A DNA stretch of 64,000 bases from Eleusine coracana subsp. coracana (lineage: Eukaryota; Streptophyta; Magnoliopsida; Poales; Poaceae), in the NCBI GenBank assembly GCA_032690845.1, contig CM064425.1, positions 38,218,240 through 38,282,239 on the forward strand, written 5' to 3'. A program made the translations under genes and the position numbers. Positions within the stretch are counted from its first letter, which is position 1; the number at the start of each line of letters is the position of its first letter. Of this stretch, positions 1 to 10,510 are shown piece after piece. The notes beneath the pieces were generated by a model, which was not told the origin of the DNA, searched no databases, and saw nothing but the letters and a program-made list of their open reading frames with translations.

Positions 1-1290
1 TACTACTCACAGATACTAGTGGGGGACAGATTATGACTTAGAACCAAGCATAATGATTAAACAAAGTAGCTTCAACTCTCAAGGCAGGTTACGCCTCAAA
101 CTAGGCCTTAAGATCAAAAAAATTTCCAAAAAATCAGTCTCATACATCCAAACAAAACACTCTCTCGCAAAGAATCAAGACAATACTCATCTCCCAAATC
201 TCACAAGCCAAAAAACTAGAAGTGATCCTATCTACAAATAATTAGTGGAAGGCTTTATGTGTAGTTTGGTAGGAAAACAATTAGCAAAACAATGTAACTT
301 AGAATATTATCAAATCAAGAGATAGTTCTTCTTGGTTTTACAAAGACTTGTCAAAAAGGCTATTAGAAAAACACGATGAAAGAGATGAAAAATACACGCT
401 TTAGAAAAGGGGACATGTGCAAATGGCAAAAGATGATCTCGAGACACAAATGAAGTTCTCAAAATCAGATTGCACATGGTTGGAAGGATAGAGTTTCAGC
501 CAAATGAATGCACTTACTTTGATGGTTCTATGCACTATCTTGTAAATTCCGCTCTTGAAACTTGATATAACTAGAAACATTCTCAATCTTCCATCAACAA
601 TCCTTGAAGTCCATTAGCTAGTGCTTCGGAATGTGAATGACGTTCCATCTCCCCTATGCTTAAACGATGCTCGTCCTCGAGCATAGGAAGTGAAAAAATA
701 AACAACACTAGCTAAATCCTTTATTTCTTCTCCTCGACCATCTGAAACACATATACTTGATTTCTGGAGATAACATAGCATTTTTTGAAACTATGAGAGC
801 TCGTGCCAATCAGCACAGAAATCGTGCCGGTCGATTTTGCCGTGTCTACTCCTTATATTGATTTTGTACTTCAAAACATCTTCAGAGATGTTTATTGATG
901 AAAATCTTTGTCTTGAGCAAGATATCTTGATAATTTGTGCATAAAACCATAGAAATAGTGCAACGGCTCGACGAGAAACTCATATCATAGGTTCTAGATA
1001 AGGAGTGGACAACACCGAAAGAAATATGGGTTTACAGGGGGGAATATCCAGTGAAATATGCACACATTCTAGAGTAGAATAGGCAATGCTGAATACGAAC
1101 AGGGCTAGCAAACAAGTGAAAGATACACAAACGAAATGGCCAACTTCTAAGTCTCATACCAACAGAACACAAACTTGAATCAAATCACCAAATTACATGT
1201 TGCAATCTACAGGTTTATCATATAAGTGTAGCGTATTTGGCTCTGGTAGGTATGATCAATGCAAGAGAGCAATATTTGCAAGGACTAGAG
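1..1290 (-). mobile_element. Decayed LTR-retrotransposon DNA, probable 3' end of a minus-strand Gypsy-type element
   Basis: No credible protein is encoded here. Read on the minus strand, about 690 down to 640 has a motif typical of the end of plant Gypsy polyproteins: a CTCGAGGACGAGCAT stretch, then GTTTAAGC, then a purine run (ATAGGGGAGA at about 646-655) that could be the polypurine tract. A TG-initiated LTR would then run from about 645 toward position 1 and out of the window. I could not match this putative LTR to any other sequence in the window. A paired palindrome lies at 803-837. The assignment is inferred from motif resemblance only. Confidence 0.35.
803..837. repeat. Paired 14-bp imperfect palindromes, 21-bp spacing
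   Basis: Two copies of a motif close to GTGCCGATCGGCAC start at 803 and 824, so their centres are 21 bp apart. It is one of eight such pairs in non-coding DNA outside the Sirevirus. The second copy has lost its right half-site. Confidence 0.6.
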
Positions 1291-1400
1291 ACATTAAGAC
1301 ATTATACAACAACAACAACAACAACAACAAAGCCTTTTTATCCCAAGCAAGTTGGGGTAGGCTAGAGATGAAACCCATGGGAACCCAAAAAAGAAGAGAA

Positions 1401-4400
1401 TCACGGTTCCGGCACGTCTATTGCTAGTCTCCAAGCACTCCTATCCATAGCTAGCTCCTTAGGGATATCCCACGCCTTCAGGTCTCTCTTAACCGACTCG
1501 TCCCAAGTCAAGTTAGGTCGGCCTCTACCTCTCTTAACATTAGCATCTCTCTTTAGAACCCCACTACATACCGGCGCCTCCGGAGGTCTCCGTTGGACAT
1601 GTCCGAACCATCTCAACCGATGTTGAACCAATTTCTCCTTGATAGGTGCCACTCCTATCCTGTCCCGGATATCTTCATTCCGTATTCGGTCTCTTCTTGT
1701 ATGCCCGCAAAACCAACGCAACATACGTATCTCTGCTACACTTAGTTGTTGAACATGTCGTCTTTTCGTAGGCCAGCACTCAGCACCGTATAACATCGCC
1801 GGACGAATTGCCGTCCTATAGAATTTACCTTTTAGCTTTTGTGGCACCCTCTTGTCGCATAAGACGCCGGATGCTTGACGCCATTTCAACCAGCCGGCTG
1901 AAATTCTATGCCTAACATCTTCATCGATGTCACCGTCCTTTTGCAACATCGATCCTAAATAACGAAATGTATCCTTCTTGGCCACCAATTGTCCATTAAG
2001 GCTAACGTCTCCATCCTCATGTCTAGTCACGCTAAACTCGCACATCATATACTCGGTCTTGGCCCTACTAAGTCTGAAACCCTTGCACTCTAATGTGTGC
2101 CTCCACAGCTCCAACTTCCTATTAACCCCATCCCTACTCTCGTCAACTAACACCACATCATCAGCAAAGAGCATACACCAAGGGACATCACTCTGTATTT
2201 CTCGTGTGACCTCGTCCATCACTAAAGCAAATAAATAAGGGCTCAATGCTGATCCTTGGTGTAGTCCTATTTTAATCGGAAAGTCATTGGTATCGCCATC
2301 ACATGTCCGAACACACGTCCTCGCGTCCCTGTACATATCCTTGATGAGGGTAATATACTTAGTTGGGACTTTGTGCTTCTCCAAGGCCCACCACATGACA
2401 CTTCTTGGCACTTTGTCATATGCCTTCTCGAGGTCAATAAAGACCATGTGTAAGTCCTTCTTTTGCTCCCGATATCTCTCCATCAATTGTCGCATTAAGA
2501 AAATCGCCTCCATGGTTGATCTTCCAGGCATGAACCCAAACTGGTTTTGCGTCACACTTGTCACTCTTCTTAGACGATGCTCGATGATTCTCTCCCAGAG
2601 CTTCATCGTATGGCTCATCAACTTAATCCCATGATAGTTAGTACAACTTTGAACATCTCCCTTGTTCTTGAAGATCGGTACTACTATACTCCTCCTCCAT
2701 TCTTCCGGCATCTTGTTTGACCGAAAGATGAGGTTAAAAAGCTTAGTTAACCATACTATGGCTCTGGCACCTAAGCATCGCCATACTTCGATGGGGATAC
2801 CATCAGGGCCCATCGCTTTACCACTCTTCATCCTCTTCAAAGCTTCCTCTATCTCTGTCTCCTGAATTCTTCTCACAAAGCGTCTGTTGTTATCATCAAA
2901 TGAGTCATCCAACTCAAGTATAGGACCTTCCTCCTCTCCGTTAAACAACTTATCAAAGTACTCTCGCCATCTGTCCTTGATCTCCTCATCTCTCACCAGG
3001 AGTCGGTCTACCCCATCCTTGATACATTTGATTTGGTTGATGTCCCTCGTCTTCCGCTCACGGATCCTAGCCATCCGATAGATGTCCTTCTCTCCTTCCT
3101 TCATGCCTAGTCGCTGATAAAGGTTATCATCTGCCTGACCCTTTGCTACACTCACTGCTCGTTTTGCAGCCCTCTTGGCTATTTTATAGCCTTCTATGTT
3201 GGTTGCACTCTTGTCAAGATGTAGGCGTTTGAAACACTCCTTCTTCTCCTTGATAGCCCTTTGCACCTTATCATTCCACCACCAGGTGTCTTTTGCTTCT
3301 TGTTTGCCTCCTCTACTCACGCCAAACACTTCTGAAGCTACCTTCCGAACACATGTTGCCATTTTTAGCCACATGTCATCTGGTCCTTCTCCTTCCTCCC
3401 AGGGTCCCTCTCCTAGCATCCTCTCCTTAAAAGTTTGCGCCAGCTCCCCTCTAAACTTCCACCACTTCGTTCTCGCGGTTTTGGTACGTTTGTCCCTGTA
3501 TACCTGTACCCGAAAACGAAAATCCGCCATCACAAGCTTATGTTGAGTGACGACACACTCCCCAGGTATCACCCTACAGTCCAAGCAAGCACGCCTGTCC
3601 TCCCTCCTGGCAAGGATAAAGTCGATTTGGCTCGAGTGTTGTGCACTTCTAAAGGTCACTAGATGGGATTCCCTCTTCCTAAATATGGTATTCGCTACCA
3701 ACAAGTCATAAGCTAGCGCCCAATTAAGTATATCCACCCCCTCCTGATTCCTACTACCATACCCGAACCCCCCATGGACCCGCTCGAACCCTACATTAGA
3801 CGTCCCCACATGGCCGTTAAGGTCTCCTCCTATGAAAAGCTTCTCACTGATAGGTATGCCACTAACCATGCTATCTAAATCTTCCCAAAACTGATTCTTG
3901 ATGCTCTCATTAAGACCTACCTGAGGGGCATATGCACTGATCACATTTAAAGCCGAATCTCCAACTATCAGCCGAACAAGGATAATCCGGTCCCCGTGCC
4001 TCCTAACATCTACGACTCCATCCTTAAGGCTCCTGTCGATCAAGATGCCTACACCATTTCTACCCGATGTTGTACCCGTGTACCAAAGCTTGTAGCCCGT
4101 ATTCTCCACCTCCTTCGCCTTCTGGCCCTTCCATTTAGTCTCTTGAACGCATAGGATATTTACACGCCTCCTAGTTGCCACATCGACTAGCTCTCGTAAC
4201 TTGCCTGTTAGGGACCCTACGTTCCAACTCCCTAGACGAATCCTAGTTGGCTCGGCTAACTTTCTTACCCTTCGCACCCGTCGAGGAAAGTGCGAAGACC
4301 CTTGCTCATTTTTCACCACACCCGGGCGTAGATGTAACGCGCCACTAAGGTTGCGACGACCCGACCCTTGCTCACTATTCATCGTACCCAGGTCACGATA

Positions 4401-4523
4401 CGACGCGCCACTAAGGTTGTGACGACCCGGCCCTTGCCCATTTGACACCACACCCGGGTTCCGATGTAGCGCGTCGCTAAGAGGGTTACGCCCCAACGAA
4501 TTTCTTATGGGTTTCATATCCAT
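1401..4523 (-). CDS. LINE polyprotein: apurinic-type endonuclease plus reverse transcriptase
   Basis: This 1040-residue protein should nick target DNA and prime reverse transcription of its own RNA at the nick. Residues 11-76 are three 22-residue repeats. Residues ~94-335 are the endonuclease/exonuclease/phosphatase fold, with the expected catalytic set: N101 (SWNVGS), E128 (QETK), Y198 (SAYAP), D234 and N236 (GGDLNG), D301 (SQIDFI) and H328. Reverse transcriptase spans about 560-800, with D697 in FIDLEKAYD and the FADD box at 786-789. The C-terminal region has the WFGHV-type motif common in RTE proteins. No internal stop or frameshift is present. One deviation: a histidine at 631 (TNYHGIK) where relatives usually have arginine, consistent with CpG decay. 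The Met at 4523 is the first in frame and lies just inside the 5' end. Several plus-strand open frames inside it are antisense shadows. Confidence 0.92.
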   Translation of the reverse strand: MDMKPIRNSLGRNPLSDALHRNPGVVSNGQGPGRHNLSGASYRDLGTMNSEQGSGRRNLSGALHLRPGVVKNEQGSSHFPRRVRRVRKLAEPTRIRLGSWNVGSLTGKLRELVDVATRRRVNILCVQETKWKGQKAKEVENTGYKLWYTGTTSGRNGVGILIDRSLKDGVVDVRRHGDRIILVRLIVGDSALNVISAYAPQVGLNESIKNQFWEDLDSMVSGIPISEKLFIGGDLNGHVGTSNVGFERVHGGFGYGSRNQEGVDILNWALAYDLLVANTIFRKRESHLVTFRSAQHSSQIDFILARREDRRACLDCRVIPGECVVTQHKLVMADFRFRVQVYRDKRTKTARTKWWKFRGELAQTFKERMLGEGPWEEGEGPDDMWLKMATCVRKVASEVFGVSRGGKQEAKDTWWWNDKVQRAIKEKKECFKRLHLDKSATNIEGYKIAKRAAKRAVSVAKGQADDNLYQRLGMKEGEKDIYRMARIRERKTRDINQIKCIKDGVDRLLVRDEEIKDRWREYFDKLFNGEEEGPILELDDSFDDNNRRFVRRIQETEIEEALKRMKSGKAMGPDGIPIEVWRCLGARAIVWLTKLFNLIFRSNKMPEEWRRSIVVPIFKNKGDVQSCTNYHGIKLMSHTMKLWERIIEHRLRRVTSVTQNQFGFMPGRSTMEAIFLMRQLMERYREQKKDLHMVFIDLEKAYDKVPRSVMWWALEKHKVPTKYITLIKDMYRDARTCVRTCDGDTNDFPIKIGLHQGSALSPYLFALVMDEVTREIQSDVPWCMLFADDVVLVDESRDGVNRKLELWRHTLECKGFRLSRAKTEYMMCEFSVTRHEDGDVSLNGQLVAKKDTFRYLGSMLQKDGDIDEDVRHRISAGWLKWRQASGVLCDKRVPQKLKGKFYRTAIRPAMLYGAECWPTKRRHVQQLSVAEIRMLRWFCGHTRRDRIRNEDIRDRIGVAPIKEKLVQHRLRWFGHVQRRPPEAPVCSGVLKRDANVKRGRGRPNLTWDESVKRDLKAWDIPKELAMDRSAWRLAIDVPEP
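4296..4493 (-). repeat. Three tandem 66-bp repeats coding the LINE N-terminus
   Basis: Codons 11-76 of the LINE protein are three in-frame 22-residue units, each starting G-R and containing a LS(G/D)A core, then a Q-G-(S/P) end. On the plus strand the units share cacccgggc(g/t)-like and gcgccactaagg-like blocks. Divergence between units shows the expansion predates this insertion. Confidence 0.8.
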
Positions 4524-5305
4524 TTGAGTGGCTGGGTTTTTGACGTTGGTTTGCCAAACCTAACACAACCCTCCTCCTTTACCCAGGCTTGGGACTGGCT
4601 ATATTGAGACTCAACATAGGCGGAGTTACATTAAGACATTATAGTTTTCCAAAAATTATTGAGTACACTAGCTATCTTCAAGTTTTCTTTTTAGAGAGTA
4701 AAGCATGTTGTCATGACGAACAATTCAATCATATAGGGTCTTTATCAAATCATCTATTTGCCTCCACTTAAGCAAATATAATAATAAAATTGGTGCTTAT
4801 TTTCAGTTTAAATTCAAAGGTTAGCAGAGGATATTTATATGCAATGAATCATACATGCAAGTTCCAACAACAATAGCAACTTTCATCATATCTCTAGAAA
4901 ATATCCTCATCATAATCATGCATTATTTGGAGTGAATGCTCAAGCAAAAGACGGTAATGCATACAACAAATATGCTGCCCTAGATAGAGTAATGACATTT
5001 TGTCACCCTAAGGTAGCTATTAGGGATATGTCATTGTTCACTCTATGTCCTAAGTGGCAAATTACAAATAAGCTTTTGCATGAACAAAATGAGAAGGGTA
5101 TCTCAAAAGAAAAGAAAAGAGAACAAAAACCCAAGTTGTTGGCAAATGGTACTTGCAAGGATAAGAATAGAACAATCTTGGAGAAAAGAAGAAATATAGA
5201 GATGCTACTGCCTTTTTATGAATTGATGTCCAGCGTGTGCCTCCCTCATGCTTAAAATTTTGCTGATTTGCATGAGAGAGACTCGATAACAAGAGCAGCA
5301 AGAGA

Positions 5306-5319
5306 GTGCCGATCGGCAC
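5306..5319. repeat. Perfect 14-bp palindrome GTGCCGATCGGCAC
   Basis: This is the best match to the consensus of the paired palindromes. It stands alone here, with no recognisable partner 21 bp to either side. Confidence 0.7.
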
Positions 5320-6119
5320 ACTCCATCTTTGTTTCATTCTTAGATTTTCAACATGTTCATCTCCTTGTAGCTGTTGTCCTGACGCTTCCTATTGTACAAG
5401 CAGTTGTTGTAACATTATTTCATTTAATTTCCTTCTTGTGAGCATGATCTTTTCCTTCCTGCAAAATGATTAAGTGCACATACTACTCCTCAGGCGGGAG
5501 TAGAGACAATATCTTCCATCTAGCAACAACCTCAAAGTTCAACTTGTGGCTAAACTTATTCTAATTGAAAAAAGAAAACAAAAATAGCCTAGTGGGTGTA
5601 TGTGCAGGCACAAGTGTGGATGTATGTTAAGAAAAAGAATTTTTGGAGTTAGCACCGAAGGTTATTAGAGGCGTGGAAACTAAACAATAGCAATGTTTAC
5701 ACCTAGCTCTAAGCACCATGCTTACAACTAGATTCCTAGTAGTCTAAACAAAATTCTTTAACAACCAAAGTCTAAACACCATGTTATGATTAGCTAATGC
5801 AAAATTTTGGTGAACTTAAAAAGATAGAGCATTGAAAAAGACTAGCAACCAACCAATGCAAATGATGCAAGACATAGCAAGGCAAATGAACTATCCAATG
5901 TTGTTCAACAAATAAGCATAAACACCACGTTTACACCTAAATTTGCTATAAAGAGTGCCACCAAAGCCAATTATATGCTCATTAGAGAGTAAACAAGCCA
6001 AGCTATCATGAGTGAGGAGGTGAATATTAATATGCAAAGTCAGAGGCTCATGCATGCAAAATAAAATAAAAAGAAGTTATGTAACAGCGATGGAATGCTT
6101 AGAAAGCATTTTGGGTTTT

Positions 6120-6154
6120 GTGCCGATCGGCAATGCAGGTGTACCAATCGGCAC
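6120..6154. repeat. Paired 14-bp palindromes, 21-bp spacing
   Basis: Copies start at 6120 (GTGCCGATCGGCAA) and 6141 (GTACCAATCGGCAC). The centre-to-centre spacing is exactly 21 bp, as at 803, 18447, 19312, 19444, 20011 and 20551. Confidence 0.65.
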
Positions 6155-6675
6155 AAGGGAGATTGGCTCTGTATGTCATGAAAAATGAAGGGTGGGAGGC
6201 TTAGGTGGGCTGAAAATAATTAAATGCATGCATACGGGGAAAAATCATGCAAATACAAAAAGAAATTGCTTACAAACAATTTGACAACCAAACAAAACAA
6301 ATGATGGTGGTGGAGGTCTAAAAACAAAACATTAGTCTAGAACTAGGTAGCCACAAGTGAATTAATTGAGTTGGGTAATTCTCATAAAAAAAACTCTAGG
6401 TTGCCCTCTTAGTAGCACTATTGAAGGACCGAGAAGGCGACCAGAGGGGGGGTGAATAGGAGCCAACAATAATTCTTCACAAGAACTTGGCCTATGTCCC
6501 AATTACAACCCAAGCCAACCTCTAAACCAATCACCAATACCACACACACCAACTTGTGATGTGCTAACCTTAGGAGTGATCAACAACAACAATGGAACAC
6601 AGCGGAACAAAGTAGAACTGCAAAGACTCAAAACTGTCAAAGAAACGCACCAAAACAGATCAAGTCTGGACAACA

Positions 6676-6897
6676 AGCGGCAGTGCCGATCATAGCCATC
6701 GGCAGTGCCGGTGCGGGGTTCTCGAAACTCTAGAAAGAAACGGTCGGAGCGCATCGACAGTGCCAGTCATGGCTATCGGCAATGCTGGTGCGGGGTTTAG
6801 ACTCAAGCAAGTGGCAGGGCCGATCATGGCATCGGTAGTACCGATCAGAGTTCAGACCCACCGGCAGTGTCAGTTCTGGTCATCGGCAGTGCCGATC
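6676..6897. repeat. Palindrome cluster in the 3' LTR (pairs spaced 21-22 bp)
   Basis: Eight copies of a motif near ATCGGCAGTGCCGAT have their central base at 6683, 6705, 6760, 6782, 6817, 6838, 6867 and 6889. They fall in four pairs spaced 22, 22, 21 and 22 bp. The cluster lies upstream of the LTR TATA box in element orientation or its close surroundings, where palindromic repeats are known in grass Sirevirus LTRs. Confidence 0.75.
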
Positions 6898-8074
6898 GAC
6901 CCACGATAGAACAGAAAATTGTCACGTTTTTCCCACAAATCTCCCCAAAACTCAACCAAATGATCTCCAAAATGTGCGATTTTCGGATCAGCCAATCCTC
7001 AACACGTCACGACCCTAATCCTAGAAGATCCACTCAATTGGCTCAAGGAATCATCACGAATTTCAGGTCTTGTGCCAAGAACACCAAAAAGGAGAAACTT
7101 GAGAAATCCTTCAAATCGAAGGTGCTAGAGCTCTTGATTCGGTCAAGGACCCATGAAGGATTGTTCTAGCTCATCATAGCACTAAGATCCCCAAGAAATG
7201 CGCCTCAAAAACTTACTCAAAAATGAGATCGAAAATTCCCACGAAAATAGCTCCAAAAATAGAGAAAATGAGAAATTCGGGATTTTGGGAGAGAGGAAGA
7301 TCTTGAGCACGAAAATAATTCTCATCTCATAGAAACATGCTTACAAGATCCATGGATACAAGGCTAGGAAGCCCCCCTCTTCCTCCCACTATTTGGAAGA
7401 GAAAGAGATGTCTCTCACACACACCCTCTCCTCTTCACTATTACATGAAGACCTCTCCTAGCACTTTGAATGAAGTCCTAACAAGGCTAATGGGAAGAGG
7501 CACCACTCCTTATATAGGCCTAGGGTCCAAGACAACTCTACCCTTGACCTATAACTCATTGCCACCTACCACCAGGGGCAAAACCGTCCAACTCTTTTTC
7601 CTTCGCCCGAACGCCATGGAGCCCTGCACAACTTTGCTTCGCCTTGACGCAAGCTCCACGATGGTGCCACGTGCACCACCAACCACTGTAACCGGTTTTG
7701 AGGTCCAAACCGAGAAACCACCTTGCACGCTTCTCAAAGCGCGACTTCATGCTCACTTCCACCGAAGAAAGACTTCACGATCTTGACGCGTGTCACCTTG
7801 TCTCATGATCCTCCTTGCCGGCAAGTCTCTCCCGCCTCCGGTCCATTGGAAGCCTCTACTTGCACCAACGCCCGATCACTTTTTGACTTGGTCAACCCCG
7901 CCGTCTTGATCACCACCCACTATTTTGAGGCTCAACAGCGAAACCGTCCGTGCTTCTTGCCTCTCCATGTGTACGGTATGGATCACCCTTGACTCCACCC
8001 GGCCTCCTGATCATCCGGCCTCAAGTCTCCTACTTGTGCCTGATCCTCTCGTCGTTGACCGCCAAGTTGACTCC

Positions 8075-8282
8075 AGTGACCTACACATCATGAGACAAGC
8101 AAACACATTTTCCTTCTCCTACAACTCTCCACCATCCTCACCAACTCTGGTTAGTCAAAACCATGACATGCACAAACTCATGCAATCCCAGATTCCCGCA
8201 TTTCAACTCAAACACAAATTTCGCCAAAGTCAATTACTCATCACATATTGTAAACCATGGCACATCTCAACATGGTTTCTCA
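8075..8282. repeat. First copy of the duplicated LTR end
   Basis: This ~208-bp segment starts agtgacctacac and ends catggtttctca. It recurs at 9026-9235 in the same orientation with a few substitutions and small indels. The 5' LTR has only one copy, so the duplication arose within this LTR. Confidence 0.85.
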
Positions 8283-9025
8283 GGATCTATTATGACATAA
8301 GGATTAGGTGCCTAACGGATATTGGTTACCCTAGAAAAATTTTTCTAGACGTAAAAAAACCGTTTTTGATATGTCTTAATTTAAAAAGCTAATGTATTTT
8401 TTTAGGGTATAAGCCCAACATCTACTTTCCTTGAGTGGGTATAATATAAATATTTTTATTCGATTCCAAATTCAAAGAAACTCATTAGAATTATTAAAAA
8501 AATCATCCTTTAGGTATGAATATTTAGAGTGTCCCCTTTTATTTACTTTATTACCTCTCTATCCCTATTGTTTATCCTTATTAAATATGATATAAAATTG
8601 AAGGTAGAAGAAAGGGATATAATGAAATTCTTGATATGATCTTCCTACCAAAATTATTTGATTAATGGATTAACAACCAAACCCCCTATTTTATAAAAAA
8701 GAAGAGTGGTCTTATTCACATTCAAAGCGCTTTGAAATCTTCAATAGTTCTGTGCTACAATATAATTTCCTGGAGTAAGCGCTATAGCTTGCTTCCAATT
8801 ATACTCAGGAGCTTGATCAAACCAAGTGTTGGCGTTTGCTATGCTCTAAAGATAAAATCAATTAATTCCACAAGCGCATGGAACACCATTGTAGCATTTC
8901 ACCTAGGAGTATTCCAGGGTATCGTATTTCTCCTCAGGGAAGCAAGGCGTAAGAGTATCGAGAGTTAATGATCTTATGTCTATAAGGAAATCACCAACCA
9001 AACTACAGCGGGGATGAAGATAATG
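8283..9025. other. Filler DNA with decayed plastid ycf3 exon-3 sequence (NUPT)
   Basis: These 743 bp have no counterpart in the other LTR. Read on the minus strand, about 8828-8719 translates as WFDQAPEY, then [13 protein letters not shown], then AQN, which is recognisably the C-terminus of plastid Ycf3, a photosystem I assembly factor. There is an extra codon after EY and the end of the exon is frameshifted, so it is non-functional. The AT-rich remainder (8283-8715) may be the plastid spacer beyond ycf3, which I cannot confirm. The block sits between two copies of a 208-bp LTR segment. Confidence 0.72.
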
Positions 9026-9235
9026 AGTGACCTACACATCATGAGACAAGCAAACACATTTCCCATCTCCTGCAAACTCTCCAACATCCTCACCAACTCC
9101 GGTTAGTCAAAACCATGACATGCACAAACTCATGCAATCCCTAGATTTCCGCATTTCAACTCAAACACAAATTCCGCCAAAGTCAATTACTCATCACATA
9201 TTGCAAACCATGGCACATAGCCACATGGTTTCTCA
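9026..9235. repeat. Second copy of the duplicated LTR end
   Basis: This is the direct repeat of 8075-8282, adjoining the polypurine tract. It is therefore probably the original LTR terminus, and the copy at 8075 is the extra one or the partner of the repair event. Confidence 0.82.
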
Positions 9236-9248
9236 ATCTCCCCCTTGA
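9236..9248 (-). other. Polypurine tract of the Sirevirus-like element
   Basis: On the minus strand the sequence is a purine run (AAGGGGGAGA) ending directly at the TGAGAAACC start of the 3' LTR. It primes plus-strand DNA synthesis in LTR retrotransposons. Confidence 0.8.
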
Positions 9249-10510
9249 TGAGTACATTGACAACACTAAATGCACAAAGATTAGATATTGAAATACGAAG
9301 CCGAATAAGCACATCCAAATGGCCAAACCCAAAGAAAAGGTGAGAAATAGGCCATCTAGCGAAATAGGGATCACAATACCAAGAGTTGGCAAAGACAGCG
9401 ATTTGAGACACAAAGAGTGTGAAAAGCGCAAGAAGCACAAGAAAACGCTCAAGGACATGAAATGCTCCCCCTCAACTTGTGATAGGTCTCATGTAATGCA
9501 AAATGGATCATTTTAAGTTTCTTAGCATTATTTGTGCATGACCCACAACTTTCTCCCCCTTTGGCAATAAACTCATCAAAGTAGCAAAAGAACAAACATG
9601 CAATGAATGAAAATGCAAACCTAAGGAGCTTCAACAATTATGCAAACAAGCATTTAACCTTGATAATCATATCCATAGAGCCATAACGTGTAAAAGCAAT
9701 AGCTTACAATCATACAAAGACCAAAAATAGATAGCAAGGCATAAATACCAAGAGCTATATAAGCTAAACAAAAAGATTGACTAGCTTAGATAGAATCAAA
9801 TTTGCTTATCAAGAGAAAAACTGCCACCATATGTGTAAGTACTTCCACTCCAAGGCAAAACAAGTATCAAGTGAATCAAAAGAACCTATCCAGTCTTCAT
9901 CTCAACCAAGGCAACAAGCATTCACAGAAAATGAGCTTTACAAACGCGCACATATGCAACAGAGACACAATTTGATCAAGTGTTTATTGTTTATCCTCAT
10001 GTGTCCTCTTATCCATGCAGAGGATCGCACGACTGGTTATGGCAAACACCCCGAGGCCTCAAGTCATAGTGTTTGGATTTAGCAATTTAGAATTATTTTG
10101 ATCAAAGCATTTAGCAGATTTTTCATGATTTATTCACATGACAAAAGAGCAAGTCTTTGCGGCAAAAGGAACACACGTTCCCACAATGTTCCATCATGAG
10201 CTAAACATTTGCAAAGCCTTCCATTTCGCAAACACAAGGTGCCAAAGCCAAGACATCGTCTAGACTAGCCTCAACACAAGTTTTGACAGGGATAAAAGCA
10301 ATTATACACATGGAGAGCAAGTCTTAACAAGATTAGTTTATAAGGTTCACAAGAAGCTCAGTTTACCTTTAAGATTAGCAAGTTGCTCAAAAGAATCTAT
10401 AACAAGCCATCTAGAAAATCTAAGCATGAGAGATTACTATCACATCCACACAACTTAGCTCAAGCTCAACCATAGCAATGAGAAATACAAGAAGGCATAA
10501 GAATCAAAGC
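9249..10510 (-). other. Post-pol non-coding region with additional purine tracts
   Basis: No credible protein is present. On the minus strand there are further polypurine-like runs: near 9464-9472, near 9550-9560 (a GCCAAAGGGGGAGA type) and near 10602-10612. There is also a run of about 14 C on the plus strand at 10645-10658. Multiple polypurine tracts downstream of pol are a known Sirevirus feature. Some members carry an env-like frame here; none is recognisable in this copy. Confidence 0.6.

Larger units (their letters stand above)
1307..4627 (-). mobile_element. Full-length RTE-type LINE with perfect 16-bp target-site duplication
   Basis: This non-LTR retrotransposon lies on the minus strand. 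Its 3' end is a (TTG)n tail, seen on the plus strand as repeated CAA at 1307-1330. RTE-clade LINEs often end in such short tandem repeats rather than poly(A). The 16-bp string acattaagacattata occurs exactly at 1291-1306 and 4628-4643, flanking both ends, so the element is complete. Total length is 3321 bp, normal for RTE. A single uninterrupted frame (1401-4523) fills most of it, with about 104 bp of 5' leader. The perfect duplication and open frame imply a recent insertion. It interrupts older decayed LTR-element DNA. Confidence 0.93.
4644..6421. other. Non-coding decayed retroelement DNA between LINE and Copia element
   Basis: No gene is supported. The only sizeable frame (4932-5255, plus) has no recognisable domain and low-complexity lysine-rich composition. 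The stretch holds a perfect 14-bp palindrome at 5306-5319 and a palindrome pair at 6120-6154, which link it to the DNA at 18280-20600 on the far side of the Copia element. It is probably the same older element, split by the LINE and the Copia insertions. Confidence 0.45.
6422..9235 (-). repeat. 3' LTR of the Sirevirus-like element, enlarged by filler DNA
   Basis: Positions 6422-8282 align end to end with the 5' LTR at 16475-18279, from tgaaggaccgag to catggtttctca. Then come 743 bp unrelated to the LTR and a second copy of the last ~208 bp of the LTR, ending at 9235 next to the polypurine tract. The two LTRs differ at many sites, so the insertion is not recent. A TATA-like box in minus orientation lies near 7508-7518. 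Confidence 0.82.

Noticed and set aside
1307..1330. (CAA)n microsatellite as an independent simple repeat
   Set aside because: It sits exactly at the LINE 3' end, inside the target duplications, so it is the element's tail.
1978..3662. Several plus-strand frames of 60-116 codons (for example 2287-2634 and 3196-3546)
   Set aside because: They are antisense to the intact LINE frame, have no domains and follow its codon structure.
7337..7992. Plus-strand frames of 149 and 89 codons
   Set aside because: They lie within the Sirevirus LTR, are not kept open in the other LTR, and have no known domain.
6422..8282. A separate solo LTR at 6422-8282
   Set aside because: No target duplication surrounds it (actat against ggatc), and the Copia body needs this LTR as its 3' end.
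8719..8968. A functional ycf3 gene, or the 78-codon plus-strand frame 8732-8968
   Set aside because: The ycf3 match is on the minus strand, covers only part of one exon and is frameshifted; the plus-strand frame is its shadow.
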